64,000 nucleotides of DNA, from positions 28,446 through 92,445 of the forward strand of contig CALJDJ010000024.1 in assembly GCA_938023705.1 (NCBI GenBank), read 5' to 3'. Position 1 is the first letter of the stretch. Every line of letters begins with the position of its first letter. Under the pieces are notes generated by a model, which was given only the letters and a program-made list of their open reading frames with translations, had not been told where the DNA came from and searched no databases. This DNA is from an uncultured Collinsella sp. GTDB taxonomy: Bacteria > Actinomycetota > Coriobacteriia > Coriobacteriales > Coriobacteriaceae. This document shows, in pieces, positions 26,378 through 34,843 of this stretch. Made by a program: the position numbers and the translations under genes.

Positions 26378-27001
26378 CTAGCGCAGCTGGGCGTAATGGT
26401 TGTAAATCGTAATAGCCGTGGGATAAAGATAGCGCCCGGACTGGATCACATAGACCAGACCCTGCGCAAAACAGGAGAAGAACAACTCGTCGAGCGAGGA
26501 CTTCCCCACCATCTTGCGCAGCGCATGGGCATAGTCGCCGTGGCGGTTGGGCTCGATGGCATCTGCCACAAAGACCACCATATCGAGCGGCGTCATGTCG
26601 CAAGCACCCACGGTGTGACGGTCGACAGCCTGAAAGACTGCCGGCGACAGCTCGGGAAAAAGCTGCGGAAGCTCATAGGCGGCAACAGGGCCATGCAAAA
26701 GCGGCGTCGCGGCGGAAGGAGAGCCGGCAACCTTGATGCCATAGTGAAGCGCGCGGGCCACGAGCTCGTCATCGGAAAGCACCTTGTCCCAGTCGTGAAT
26801 TAAGCCGGCGGCAGCCGCATCAAAGCGGTCAACGCCGTAGACCTCGGCCAGATGAAGTGCGGTCTCGGCAACACCCAGCGAATGCACATAGCGCTTGCGC
26901 TTATCTTTCATGCGAACATCGAGCAGCTCTTGAATGCGCTTGAGCAGCGCGCGCTCATCGCCCTCAAACTGATCCTCTACCGACAACGTAGCCCCCATCA
27001 C
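26378..27001 (-). CDS. yqeK: HD-domain phosphohydrolase, YqeK family
   Basis: 207 residues. YqeK proteins hydrolyse diadenosine tetraphosphate. Metal ligands are seen in YVHSLGVAETA, LIHDWDK and the later HTVGACDMTPLDMVVFVADAIEP. Its start overlaps the end of nadD by ATGA, and rsfS follows, the conserved nadD-yqeK-rsfS order. The Ap4A role is by family, not shown by sequence alone. Confidence 0.9.
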   Translation of the reverse strand: MMGATLSVEDQFEGDERALLKRIQELLDVRMKDKRKRYVHSLGVAETALHLAEVYGVDRFDAAAAGLIHDWDKVLSDDELVARALHYGIKVAGSPSAATPLLHGPVAAYELPQLFPELSPAVFQAVDRHTVGACDMTPLDMVVFVADAIEPNRHGDYAHALRKMVGKSSLDELFFSCFAQGLVYVIQSGRYLYPTAITIYNHYAQLR

Positions 27002-27675
27002 TCAAAATCTTCTTGGCCCAAATCGGCATATAGCCTGCGCTTGCGAATGTAGCCGAGCACGGACTCGCTCGTAAGATAGCGCACGCTCATGCCGCGGGCA
27101 ACTCGCTTACGAATGTTCGTCGAGCTGATCGCCAGCGCCGGAATCTGAATATAGCGCACGTCGAACGGCAGCCCCGACTCTTTGATTCGGGCACGCGCCG
27201 TATCGATATCAAAGCCCGGTCGCGTCGCCGCAATAAAGGTAGCAAGCTCAGCAATTCGGTCGGCATCATGCCAGGTCACAATATCAATAATCGCGTCGGC
27301 GCCCGTAATAAAGTAGAGCTTTACCTGCGGCGGATAAAAGTCGCGAAGGGCATGAAGCGTATCGGCCGTATAGGTTACGCCCGGACGGTCAATCTCGAAC
27401 CGGCTCGCCAAAAAAGCCGGATTCGCGGCGGTGGCGAGAACCGTCATGGCATAACGGTCCTCAGCAGGCGTCACCGGTTTGTCGAGTTTAAAGGCAGGAG
27501 AGCCGGCCGGCATAAAGAGCACAGCGTCCAAGTCGAGCGACTCGCGCGCCTGCTCGGCAGTCACCAAGTGCCCGTAATGAATCGGGTCGAAGGTGCCGCC
27601 CATAATGCCAAGCCGAAACTCTTTGCCCTCTTTTATGGGCAGCTCGGGCAAACCGATTCCACCGCGCAGCGACAT
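26998..27675 (-). CDS. nadD: Nicotinate-nucleotide adenylyltransferase
   Basis: 225 residues. Converts nicotinate mononucleotide and ATP to deamido-NAD. Nucleotidyltransferase motif GGTFDPIHYGHL (residues about 25-36) and the ISSTNIRKRVARG motif near the C-terminus are both intact. An 18-residue N-terminal extension precedes the usual start. It begins three bases after the obg stop. Confidence 0.95.
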   Translation of the reverse strand: MSLRGGIGLPELPIKEGKEFRLGIMGGTFDPIHYGHLVTAEQARESLDLDAVLFMPAGSPAFKLDKPVTPAEDRYAMTVLATAANPAFLASRFEIDRPGVTYTADTLHALRDFYPPQVKLYFITGADAIIDIVTWHDADRIAELATFIAATRPGFDIDTARARIKESGLPFDVRYIQIPALAISSTNIRKRVARGMSVRYLTSESVLGYIRKRRLYADLGQEDFE

Positions 27676-27678
27676 GGC

Positions 27679-29145
27679 TTACTCGCCCTCCGAGGTCTCG
27701 GCATCGTCCGCGGCATCCGCCGCATCGACAACCTCGACGCCCTCATCCGGAGCATCGGTCACGTCAAGGGCCTCAACGGCAACGTCCTCGCCAGCGTCCT
27801 CGAGCTCCTCGTACTCCGAGAAGTCCTCGGCGCCCTCAAAGTCAAAGGCGCGCTGGCAAATGCGGACCTCGTCGCCCGCACGGCAGCCGGCCTTCTCGAG
27901 CGCGTCGTCAACACCCATGCGCGCAAACTTGTGCTGCAGGTAGATGACGGCTTCCTCGTTTTCCCAGTCGGTCTGGATGACCATGCGCTCGATGGCACGA
28001 CCGACCACGCGGAAGGCACCGGGCTCTTCCTGGACAATGCGGAACCGCTTCTCGCGCTGCAGACGGCGGCGCTCCCACTCCTCGTCGCGCAGATCGACCG
28101 GCTCATCAGAGACCGCCAGCTCGGCGCGAAGCTTAGCCACCTGCTCGCCTACGGCAAGCATCAGCGTATTGAGACCGGCACCCGTCACGGCGGACACGGC
28201 AAAGAACATATGGCCGTCGTCGAGTGCCGCACGCTTGAGGTCGGCAATCTTGTCGGCCGTGCCCGGCGCATCGCACTTGTTGGCGACGACGATCTGCGGA
28301 CGCTCCGAAAGCTCGGCGCCATACTGCTCGAGCTCACGGTTGATGATACGGTAATCCTCAACCGGGTCGCGATCCTCAAACCCGCCCGTCATGTCAACGA
28401 CATGCATGATGAGCGCCGTGCGCTCAATGTGGCGCAGGAACTGATGGCCCAGGCCCTTGCCCTCGCTTGCGCCCTCGATCAAACCAGGAACGTCGGCAAC
28501 GACGTAAGAATACTCACCGGCACGCACCATGCCGAGGTTCGGCACGAGCGTTGTAAACGGATAGTCGGCGATCTTGGGACGGGCGGCACTCATGCGCGCG
28601 ATAAGCGAGGACTTGCCCACCGAGGGGAAGCCCACGAGTGCGGCATCGGCCATAAGCTTCATCTCAAGCTCAATCCAGTGCTCCTCGGCCGGTTCGCCCA
28701 GCTGAGCGAACGCGGGCGCGCGGCGCACCGACGTCACAAAGTGCGTGTTGCCCAGGCCACCGGCACCGCCGGGCGCCACGACAACGCGCTCGCCATCGTG
28801 CACCAGGTCAGCAATCTCGAACATCGGGGTCTGCGTCTCGGGGTCGAGCTCGCGCACCACGGTGCCCATGGGAACCTTCAGGATCAGGTCCTCGCCGCTC
28901 TTGCCGTTACGACGGGCACCCTGCCCGTGCGTGCCGCGTTCGGCGCGGAAGTGATGCTTAAAGCGGTAATCGATCAACGAAGACAGCTGAGCATCGGCCT
29001 GGATGACGACATTGCCGCCACGACCGCCGTCGCCGCCATCGGGGCCGCCCTTGGGAACAAATGCCTCGCGCCTAAACGACATGCACCCGGCTCCGCCGTC
29101 GCCGCCGCACACGTTAATGCGGCTGATATCGGTGAACTGTGACAA
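27679..29145 (-). CDS. obg: GTPase ObgE/CgtA
   Basis: 488 residues. Ribosome-associated GTPase for 50S assembly and stress control. Order: glycine-rich Obg fold (GGDGGAGCMSFRREAFVPKG), G domain with GFPSVGKSSLIARM, DVPGLIEGAS and NKCD, then the OCT domain near residues 355-430, and a strongly acidic C-terminal tail of about 55 residues. TTG start at 29145 with AGGAGG nine bases upstream. Downstream of rplU-rpmA, but a terminator lies between. Confidence 0.97.
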   Translation of the reverse strand: MSQFTDISRINVCGGDGGAGCMSFRREAFVPKGGPDGGDGGRGGNVVIQADAQLSSLIDYRFKHHFRAERGTHGQGARRNGKSGEDLILKVPMGTVVRELDPETQTPMFEIADLVHDGERVVVAPGGAGGLGNTHFVTSVRRAPAFAQLGEPAEEHWIELEMKLMADAALVGFPSVGKSSLIARMSAARPKIADYPFTTLVPNLGMVRAGEYSYVVADVPGLIEGASEGKGLGHQFLRHIERTALIMHVVDMTGGFEDRDPVEDYRIINRELEQYGAELSERPQIVVANKCDAPGTADKIADLKRAALDDGHMFFAVSAVTGAGLNTLMLAVGEQVAKLRAELAVSDEPVDLRDEEWERRRLQREKRFRIVQEEPGAFRVVGRAIERMVIQTDWENEEAVIYLQHKFARMGVDDALEKAGCRAGDEVRICQRAFDFEGAEDFSEYEELEDAGEDVAVEALDVTDAPDEGVEVVDAADAADDAETSEGE

Positions 29146-29161
29146 CAGAATCGCCTCCTAC

Positions 29162-29204
29162 AAAAAGAGGGAGACCCTTGAATCCTAAAACTCAAGTGCC
29201 TCCC
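29162..29204 (-). terminator. Rho-independent terminator between rpmA and obg
   Basis: On the minus strand GGGAGgcACTTGA pairs with TCAAGggtCTCCC, then CTTTTTG follows. It probably lowers rather than stops transcription into obg, since no separate obg promoter was seen. Confidence 0.75.
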
Positions 29205-29229
29205 ACATATGTGCTCTATGAAGGGTGAA

Positions 29230-29487
29230 TTACGCGTTCGCGAGCGGGCGTACGCTGACCCTGTGCTTGATACCCTTGTGGAACTCAACGGTACCGTCGA
29301 CCAGCGCGAACAGCGTGTCGTCCTTGCCACGGCCAACGTTCTCACCCGGGTGGATGTGCGTGCCGTGCTGACGGACGAGAATCGTGCCCGTGGTTACCGT
29401 CTGGCCGGCATAGCGCTTCGTGCCAAGGCGCTGACCGCGGGAGTCACGGCCATTACGGGAGGAACCGAGTCCTTTTTTGTGTGCCAT
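29230..29487 (-). CDS. rpmA: 50S ribosomal protein L27
   Basis: 85 residues, normal. The N-terminus MAHKKGLGSSRNGRDS reaches toward the peptidyl transferase centre; there is no cleavable extension of the Firmicutes kind. VRQHGTHIHPGENVG and the C-terminal DGTVEFHKG are family blocks. Follows rplU with 33 bases between. Confidence 0.97.
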   Translation of the reverse strand: MAHKKGLGSSRNGRDSRGQRLGTKRYAGQTVTTGTILVRQHGTHIHPGENVGRGKDDTLFALVDGTVEFHKGIKHRVSVRPLANA

Positions 29488-29520
29488 TGTGTATACCTAC
29501 TCTTTCGTTACGAGTGTAAT

Positions 29521-29895
29521 CTACTCGGCGACGGGAGCCTCGGCAACAGCCTCGGCCTCTGCCTTGACAGCCTTCTTGGCGCGGGACGTAGCCTGGACCT
29601 TCACGATCTTCAGCTTGGTGAGCTGCTGACGGTGACCCTTCAGACGACGATAGCGCTTACGCTTGTGGAACTTGAAGACCAGTTGCTTCTCGCCCTTGAA
29701 CTGCTCAACGATCTGAGCGGTAACCTTGGCCTTGGCCAGCTTGTCGGGATCGGTGACGATCTTCTTACCATCGTTGAGGAAGATGACCGGCAGGGTGACC
29801 TTGTCGCCCTCATTGCCCTCGATCTTCTCGACGGTGATGACATCGTCGGTGGCGACCTTGTACTGCTTGCCGCCCGTGTTAACGATTGCGTACAT
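29521..29895 (-). CDS. rplU: 50S ribosomal protein L21
   Basis: 124 residues; the core is about 103 and the last 20 are an Ala/Glu-rich tail. The start MYAIVNTGGKQYKV and the KRKRYRRLKGHRQQ(L)T signature are clear. ATG at 29895 is used because it begins the family N-terminus. Preceded by a good promoter at 29938-29966. Confidence 0.97.
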   Translation of the reverse strand: MYAIVNTGGKQYKVATDDVITVEKIEGNEGDKVTLPVIFLNDGKKIVTDPDKLAKAKVTAQIVEQFKGEKQLVFKFHKRKRYRRLKGHRQQLTKLKIVKVQATSRAKKAVKAEAEAVAEAPVAE

Positions 29896-29937
29896 GTTTA
29901 CTTGCCCTTCATGCATCAGTTAGTGCAACAGCCGAAT

Positions 29938-29966
29938 ATAGTAGCAGGCGAAAATACCCCCGTCAA
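29938..29966 (-). promoter_or_regulatory. Sigma-A-type promoter of rplU-rpmA
   Basis: On the minus strand: -35 TTGACG, 17-base spacer, -10 TACTAT with extended TGC. The -35 overlaps the last codon of the upstream gene. Confidence 0.7.
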
Positions 29967-30775
29967 CGAGTATGTGGAGCAAATCCACAAGTTCGCACAG
30001 GTATGGGGCTGACGAGTCGGCCCTCGTCGTCCTCGCATGCTTGATTCTGACGCTCGACATCGTAGGAGCAGATGGTCACGAGGTCTTGCATACCGGTGGA
30101 AACAATAGGTGCATCCACGCCCGGGGTCAAGCCCTGCAACAAAACATCAGCAGCAGAAAGCAAAATTTCCGGACGCATGGAGCCCTCGTTGTCGGCATGG
30201 GTGTCGAGCATGAGCACCAAATGGTCCGGGCGCTCCCCCGCCGTGAGCTCATAGCCCACGAGCGTGTGATCCAAATCCAAGCGCTTGCTCTTTTTGCCGC
30301 GCGCGTAGTCGATGCCATGGTCCGCGCGCAGCGTGTCGATCGCACGACGCACCTCGTCGGTGCTTACGGGCGCCTCGGGATCCAAGTGCAGGTCGATGCG
30401 ATACGACAGACGCGTGAGCTGCGCCGTCAACGCCGGCGTGCGCACGTCGATATACGCCGCCTCGATGGGCGCCAGATCGGCCGGAGACGCCGCAGCCAGG
30501 CGCCCAAACGCCTCGTCGAGCGCCACGAACTCGGTCATAAACAGGTCATACCACTCGCAGGTCGACGACGTACCCACCGGTAGCGCCGAAGAGAAGCCCA
30601 CTCGCATGTGCGGAGAGAAGCCCTGCGTGACGGCATAGGGAAGTCCCGCACGGCGCACGATGCGCTCAATGGTATGGATTACTTCGAGATGGCCCAGGTA
30701 CTTAAGGCGATCGCGCTTGCCATAGCGAACACGAAGTCTAAAGAGCGTGGGGTTGTCGGTCAGGCGCTCACTCAT
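29963..30775 (-). CDS. Radical-SAM-linked protein (TIGR03936/DUF2344 family)
   Basis: 270 residues. Function unknown. The family pairs with, or is fused to, the TIGR03960 radical SAM protein. Visible: FRLRVRYGKRDRLKYLGHLE at the N-terminus, then LPYAVTQGFSPHMRVGFSSALPVGTSS, both hallmark stretches. It starts inside the stop of the upstream radical SAM gene (ATGA), so the two are translationally coupled. The end overlaps the rplU promoter. Confidence 0.85.
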   Translation of the reverse strand: MSERLTDNPTLFRLRVRYGKRDRLKYLGHLEVIHTIERIVRRAGLPYAVTQGFSPHMRVGFSSALPVGTSSTCEWYDLFMTEFVALDEAFGRLAAASPADLAPIEAAYIDVRTPALTAQLTRLSYRIDLHLDPEAPVSTDEVRRAIDTLRADHGIDYARGKKSKRLDLDHTLVGYELTAGERPDHLVLMLDTHADNEGSMRPEILLSAADVLLQGLTPGVDAPIVSTGMQDLVTICSYDVERQNQACEDDEGRLVSPIPVRTCGFAPHTR

Positions 30776-32649
30776 GCGCGATCACCCATCAATACATTCT
30801 TGACGTGGAGCGTGGGGCAGATCCCGCAGCCGGTGCACGACGTGCGGGTGCAGTCGGGAGTCGTGACGCCCTCGAGCGAGCGACGGTACTCGCGCTCGAG
30901 GAAGCCGCGCGTGCAGCCGGGACTCACGTGCTCCCACGGCAGGCGCCAGTCCAACTCGTAGGGCAGGTGCACGAGCTCATTGAGGTCGATGCCGTTTTTG
31001 GCAGCAGCTTCCTTCCAGTTATCGAGCGAGAAATGCTCTACCCAGGCGTCAAAGCGAGACCCCGAGCGCCAAGCATCGATGATGACGGGCGTCATGTCAC
31101 GACCGGCGCGGGAGAGCGCGGCCTCGATGAGCGAGGTCTCGGCATCGTGGTAATGCACGCGGACGGCACGGTTGCGAACGCTCGTGATGAGCAGCTTCTG
31201 GCGACGCTTGACGTCGTCGTAGTCGAGCTGCGGGCACCACTGGAACGGCGTGGCAGCCTTGGGGATAAAGACCGAAACCGAGATGGACACCGAGATCGAG
31301 CCGCGACGAGCCTTGGGCACCACGGAACGACCGAGCTCCAGCACGTGATCGGCCAGATTGGCGATGGCCACGATGTCCTCGTCGCGCTCGCCGGGAAGGC
31401 CCATCATAAAGTAGAGCTTCATGCGGTTCCAGCCGGCCTCGAAGGCCGCCTTGGCCGCACGGTCCAGGTCCCCCTCGGTCACGTTCTTGTTAATGATGTC
31501 GCGCATGCGCTGGCTGCCGGCCTCGGGCGCGAACGTCAGGCCGCCCTTCTTTTCGCCGGCGACCGACTCGGCCATATCCACGCCAAACGAATCCAGGCGC
31601 TGCGACGGAATAGACACGCGAATACCCGTATCCTCCAGGCGACGGTTGAGCCTGCCGAGCACGTCACGAATGCAGGAGTGGTCGGTCGTGGAGAGCGAGG
31701 TCAGCGACACCTCGTCATAGCCGGTCTTATCCAGACCCTGAATCACCGACGAGACGATCTGGTCGGCCGAGCGCTCGCGCACCGGGCGATACGTCATGCC
31801 GGCCTGGCAAAAACGACAGCCGCGGGCGCAGCCGCGCAGAATCTCGATAGACAGGCGATCGTGAACCAGCTGCGCATAGGGCACGCACGACTGCGACAGC
31901 GGATTCGTGGCGCCGAAATCCTCGACGACGCGTTTGTAGACCACGGTCGGCGCATCCTTGCCCTCGCGCGGCACGGTGTAGCCATGCGGCGAGCAGGGCT
32001 CGTCGTGACGAACCTCATAGAGCGACGGCACGTAGTTGCCGGCAATGGATGCAAGCTGCTCAACAATCTGCGCGCGCGGGACTCCTTCGTCGCGCAGGCG
32101 GCGATGCAGCTGGCAGGTCTCGAGCAGCGATTCCTCGCCCTCGCCGATGAGGATGGCATCGAAGAAGGCCGCGTACGGCTCGGGGTTGTACACCGAGGGG
32201 CCGCCGGCGATGATGATGGGGTCGTCTTCACCTCGGTCGGCCGCTAACAGCGGAATGCCAGCGAGATCGAGTGCCTCAAGGAAGTTCGTCACCGCCATCT
32301 CGTGCGGCACATGCAGGCCGACGATATCAAACGAAGCGACCGGCGCTGCACCCTCGAGCGAGAGCAGCGGAATGCCTGCCTCGCGCATAGCGTCACCCAT
32401 ATCGGGCCACGGCACATAGCCACGCTCGCAGGAGATGCCCTCGGCCTGGTTAAGGATGTTGTAGAGGATGGCGATACCCTGGTTGGGCAGACCAACCTCG
32501 TACACATCCGGGTAGATCAGGCAGCAACGGTAGTCGGCATCGGCCTTGGAAAGCGTGCCCCACTCGTGATCGATATAGCGACTCGGCTTTTCGACCTTGG
32601 CGAGCAGCGGCTCAATTAAATGAAAACAGTCTTGATACGGAACGCGCAA
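30772..32649 (-). CDS. B12-binding-like radical SAM protein (TIGR03960 family)
   Basis: 625 residues. An N-terminal region resembling a cobalamin-binding domain (about 40-180) leads into a radical SAM barrel with the CxxxCxxC cluster at Cys274, Cys278 and Cys281 (RGCARGCRFCQAG). The C-terminus has a second cysteine group (CTRTSCTGCGIC), possibly another iron-sulphur site. The substrate is unknown; conserved linkage to ribosomal genes rplU-rpmA suggests RNA or ribosome modification, which is inference. TTG at 32649 with AGGGG seven bases upstream. Confidence 0.85.
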   Translation of the reverse strand: MRVPYQDCFHLIEPLLAKVEKPSRYIDHEWGTLSKADADYRCCLIYPDVYEVGLPNQGIAILYNILNQAEGISCERGYVPWPDMGDAMREAGIPLLSLEGAAPVASFDIVGLHVPHEMAVTNFLEALDLAGIPLLAADRGEDDPIIIAGGPSVYNPEPYAAFFDAILIGEGEESLLETCQLHRRLRDEGVPRAQIVEQLASIAGNYVPSLYEVRHDEPCSPHGYTVPREGKDAPTVVYKRVVEDFGATNPLSQSCVPYAQLVHDRLSIEILRGCARGCRFCQAGMTYRPVRERSADQIVSSVIQGLDKTGYDEVSLTSLSTTDHSCIRDVLGRLNRRLEDTGIRVSIPSQRLDSFGVDMAESVAGEKKGGLTFAPEAGSQRMRDIINKNVTEGDLDRAAKAAFEAGWNRMKLYFMMGLPGERDEDIVAIANLADHVLELGRSVVPKARRGSISVSISVSVFIPKAATPFQWCPQLDYDDVKRRQKLLITSVRNRAVRVHYHDAETSLIEAALSRAGRDMTPVIIDAWRSGSRFDAWVEHFSLDNWKEAAAKNGIDLNELVHLPYELDWRLPWEHVSPGCTRGFLEREYRRSLEGVTTPDCTRTSCTGCGICPTLHVKNVLMGDRA

Positions 32650-32659
32650 CGGAAAACCC

Positions 32660-33589
32660 CTAAGCAGCGAGATCGGACGCGTCTTGGTAGGACGCCATAG
32701 GACGGGTAGCGCCCGCGACCGTGGTCACCAGATCGCGAACGCGGGAGAACGTGGCAGTGACCACCTCGTTGGCACGGCTGTAGTCGACATCGCGCTCGTA
32801 GAGCGAAACGAGCGCACGGCCCATGCCATAGGTGCCCGCGGCAGCAGTGAGCGCCTTGACGGCAAACCCAATATGCGGCGTCTGCTTGACGAGCGCGCGG
32901 GTGACCGCGCGGATCACAAGACCGCCGACAAGCACGCCCGCGACCTCGTAGCCGCGCTCAGGCTTAATGCCGCGTCCAAAGACGGCAGCGAGCTCAAAGA
33001 GCATGCCCACCTGCGCCAGCGCCATAACGGGATAATCGGCGCCCGGCAAAAACACCAGCGCACCGGTCGCCATATTGGTGAGCGCGCACGAGGTGATGAT
33101 ACGATTGGCCGCCGCGATGCGCATGAAGGCAAAGTTCGCCGCAAAAGCCGTTTCCTTTTCGGTGCGATCGAGAATCCAGCGGGCAAGCGTCTCGAGCAGA
33201 TACGTCTTATCGGTTGCCGCTACCACGCCGAGCATAGGCGTGGACTCCTCGATAAACGGCACCTCCACAGCAGACTCGGCAAGCACGCACACGGGGGCGC
33301 CGGCGATCACGAGCTCCTGCACGGCACTCTCCAAGCGGTCGGAGCCGCACGAGAGCACCAGCACCACATCGGTATCGGTCTTTGGAGCAATTCGCTCCTC
33401 CCCCAGACGCTCGACGCGCACAATGCCCGAGGTCGTCTGCGGCACAAAGGCGTCACGCACCGTCTCGGCCAGAAAGCGCGAGGCGGACGAATCCAAATAG
33501 ACCGAGACGCGCACCGGCGTATCGGAATCCTTCTTAACGGACGCGCCCATCTTAAAAGCGCGGGTCAGCTTATCTACGGGAATTTTCAT
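32660..33589 (-). CDS. Conserved protein with DUF697-like C-terminal membrane-associated domain
   Basis: 309 residues, not recognised as a named gene. Residues 20-140 look like a Rossmann-like regulatory or GTPase-derived domain without a P-loop. Residues about 155-270 contain hydrophobic helices (ALTNMATGALVFLPGADYPVMA, split by polar turns; GYEVAGVLVGGLVIRAV) resembling DUF697. ATG start with GGAGGGG upstream. It lies between rodA and the radical-SAM pair on the same strand. A role in envelope biology is only suggested by position. Confidence 0.6.
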   Translation of the reverse strand: MKIPVDKLTRAFKMGASVKKDSDTPVRVSVYLDSSASRFLAETVRDAFVPQTTSGIVRVERLGEERIAPKTDTDVVLVLSCGSDRLESAVQELVIAGAPVCVLAESAVEVPFIEESTPMLGVVAATDKTYLLETLARWILDRTEKETAFAANFAFMRIAAANRIITSCALTNMATGALVFLPGADYPVMALAQVGMLFELAAVFGRGIKPERGYEVAGVLVGGLVIRAVTRALVKQTPHIGFAVKALTAAAGTYGMGRALVSLYERDVDYSRANEVVTATFSRVRDLVTTVAGATRPMASYQDASDLAA

Positions 33590-33607
33590 AGCAAACCCCT
33601 CCAGCGG

Positions 33608-34834
33608 TTACGCGGCGCCCGAACGATGCCGCCATATGGATTGTACGATACCCACCGTCAGCAGCTGAATCATCATCGAAGACGAACCGAAGCTAATAAA
33701 CGGTAGCGGAATACCGGTAATCGGCATCATGCCGATGCACATGCCGATGTTTTCGAAGGTCTGGAACGCCCACATGCCAACGATGCCCACACACGATAGG
33801 CGCAAGAACAGCGACTCACACTTAAAGGCGACGCGAATCGTCGAAAAGATCAGCAGCACGTAGAGGCACAGGAGCAAAAAGGAACCGCAAAAGCCAAAGG
33901 TCTCGGATAGGAAGGCGAAGACAAAGTCGGTGTGGAACTCAGGAAGAAAGCCGCCGGCCGACTGCGTCGCATGGCCCAAACCCTTACCAAAGAAGCCGCC
34001 CGAGCCAACGGCGATAAGCGACTGCTGCAGGTTGTAGGCATCGTCCGAATCGGCATTATCGGGGTCGATAAAGACCGTCAGGCGGTTCATCTGATACTGC
34101 TTGATGAGCACATCGTGGCCGAGCAACGAATCAAAGACCGAATCGAGCGCCAGGACGAGGGCCACCAGGCCCACAAGCAGGGCCAGGGTCGACAGCACCC
34201 ATTCGCGGCGCGCACCGCTCATGCAGATGACGATGGCGCCCGAGACCAGCACGACCAGGCCCGAGCCCAGGTCGCCCATGGCGACGACGGCCAAAAACGG
34301 GATGGACAGCATGCCGCAGAGCTTGACGTAGTCGCGAACGGTATCGATGCGGCCGTTATACTGCGAGCCAAGCGTGGCGATAAAGAAGATGGTGATGAGC
34401 TTGGCAAGCTCAACCGGCTGGAATGTCAAGCCGATACCGGGAATCTTGATCCAGCCCGTCATGCCCAGACCGCCCGTATAGGACAGGCCCGGAATCTTGG
34501 GCGAGAAGATCACAATAAGGTCAATGACGAGCAGCGCCGTCGAGAAGTTAGAGATGCCGCGCAGATCGGTACGCCAGACGAGCACCGCAAGCACCGCGCC
34601 AATGCCAATGCCCAGCAGGTGGCGCGAGAATGAGGCGTCGGCCTTAAACTGTGACGCCGACCAAATAATGATGGCGCCATAGGCAACGAGCGCGACGGTA
34701 GCCAGCAGCACACCGATATGCACCTTTTGGCGAAACGTACCGCGCGAGGCCGAAAGTTGCTTGTTGACGCGGTCCAGGCTGCTGCGAGAGCCGGTCTTGG
34801 TTGAACGGAACAGATCCGCCGGAGAAAAATCCAT
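33608..34834 (-). CDS. rodA: Rod-shape SEDS glycosyltransferase RodA
   Basis: 408 residues with about ten membrane helices. SEDS proteins polymerise lipid II into glycan strands. Family blocks: WIKIPGIGLTFQPVELAK (the FQPSE-like motif), GDLGSGLVVL, HTDFVFAFLSETFGFCG and GIPLPFISFGSSSMM near the C-terminus. An N-terminal cytoplasmic tail of about 45 residues precedes helix one. It follows mrdA with nine bases between, forming the RodA-PBP2 pair. Confidence 0.96.
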   Translation of the reverse strand: MDFSPADLFRSTKTGSRSSLDRVNKQLSASRGTFRQKVHIGVLLATVALVAYGAIIIWSASQFKADASFSRHLLGIGIGAVLAVLVWRTDLRGISNFSTALLVIDLIVIFSPKIPGLSYTGGLGMTGWIKIPGIGLTFQPVELAKLITIFFIATLGSQYNGRIDTVRDYVKLCGMLSIPFLAVVAMGDLGSGLVVLVSGAIVICMSGARREWVLSTLALLVGLVALVLALDSVFDSLLGHDVLIKQYQMNRLTVFIDPDNADSDDAYNLQQSLIAVGSGGFFGKGLGHATQSAGGFLPEFHTDFVFAFLSETFGFCGSFLLLCLYVLLIFSTIRVAFKCESLFLRLSCVGIVGMWAFQTFENIGMCIGMMPITGIPLPFISFGSSSMMIQLLTVGIVQSIWRHRSGAA

Positions 34835-34843
34835 CGCAACCTC

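Noticed and set aside
27268..29142. 624-codon plus-strand frame opposite obg and nadD
   Set aside because: Antisense shadow of two well-supported genes.
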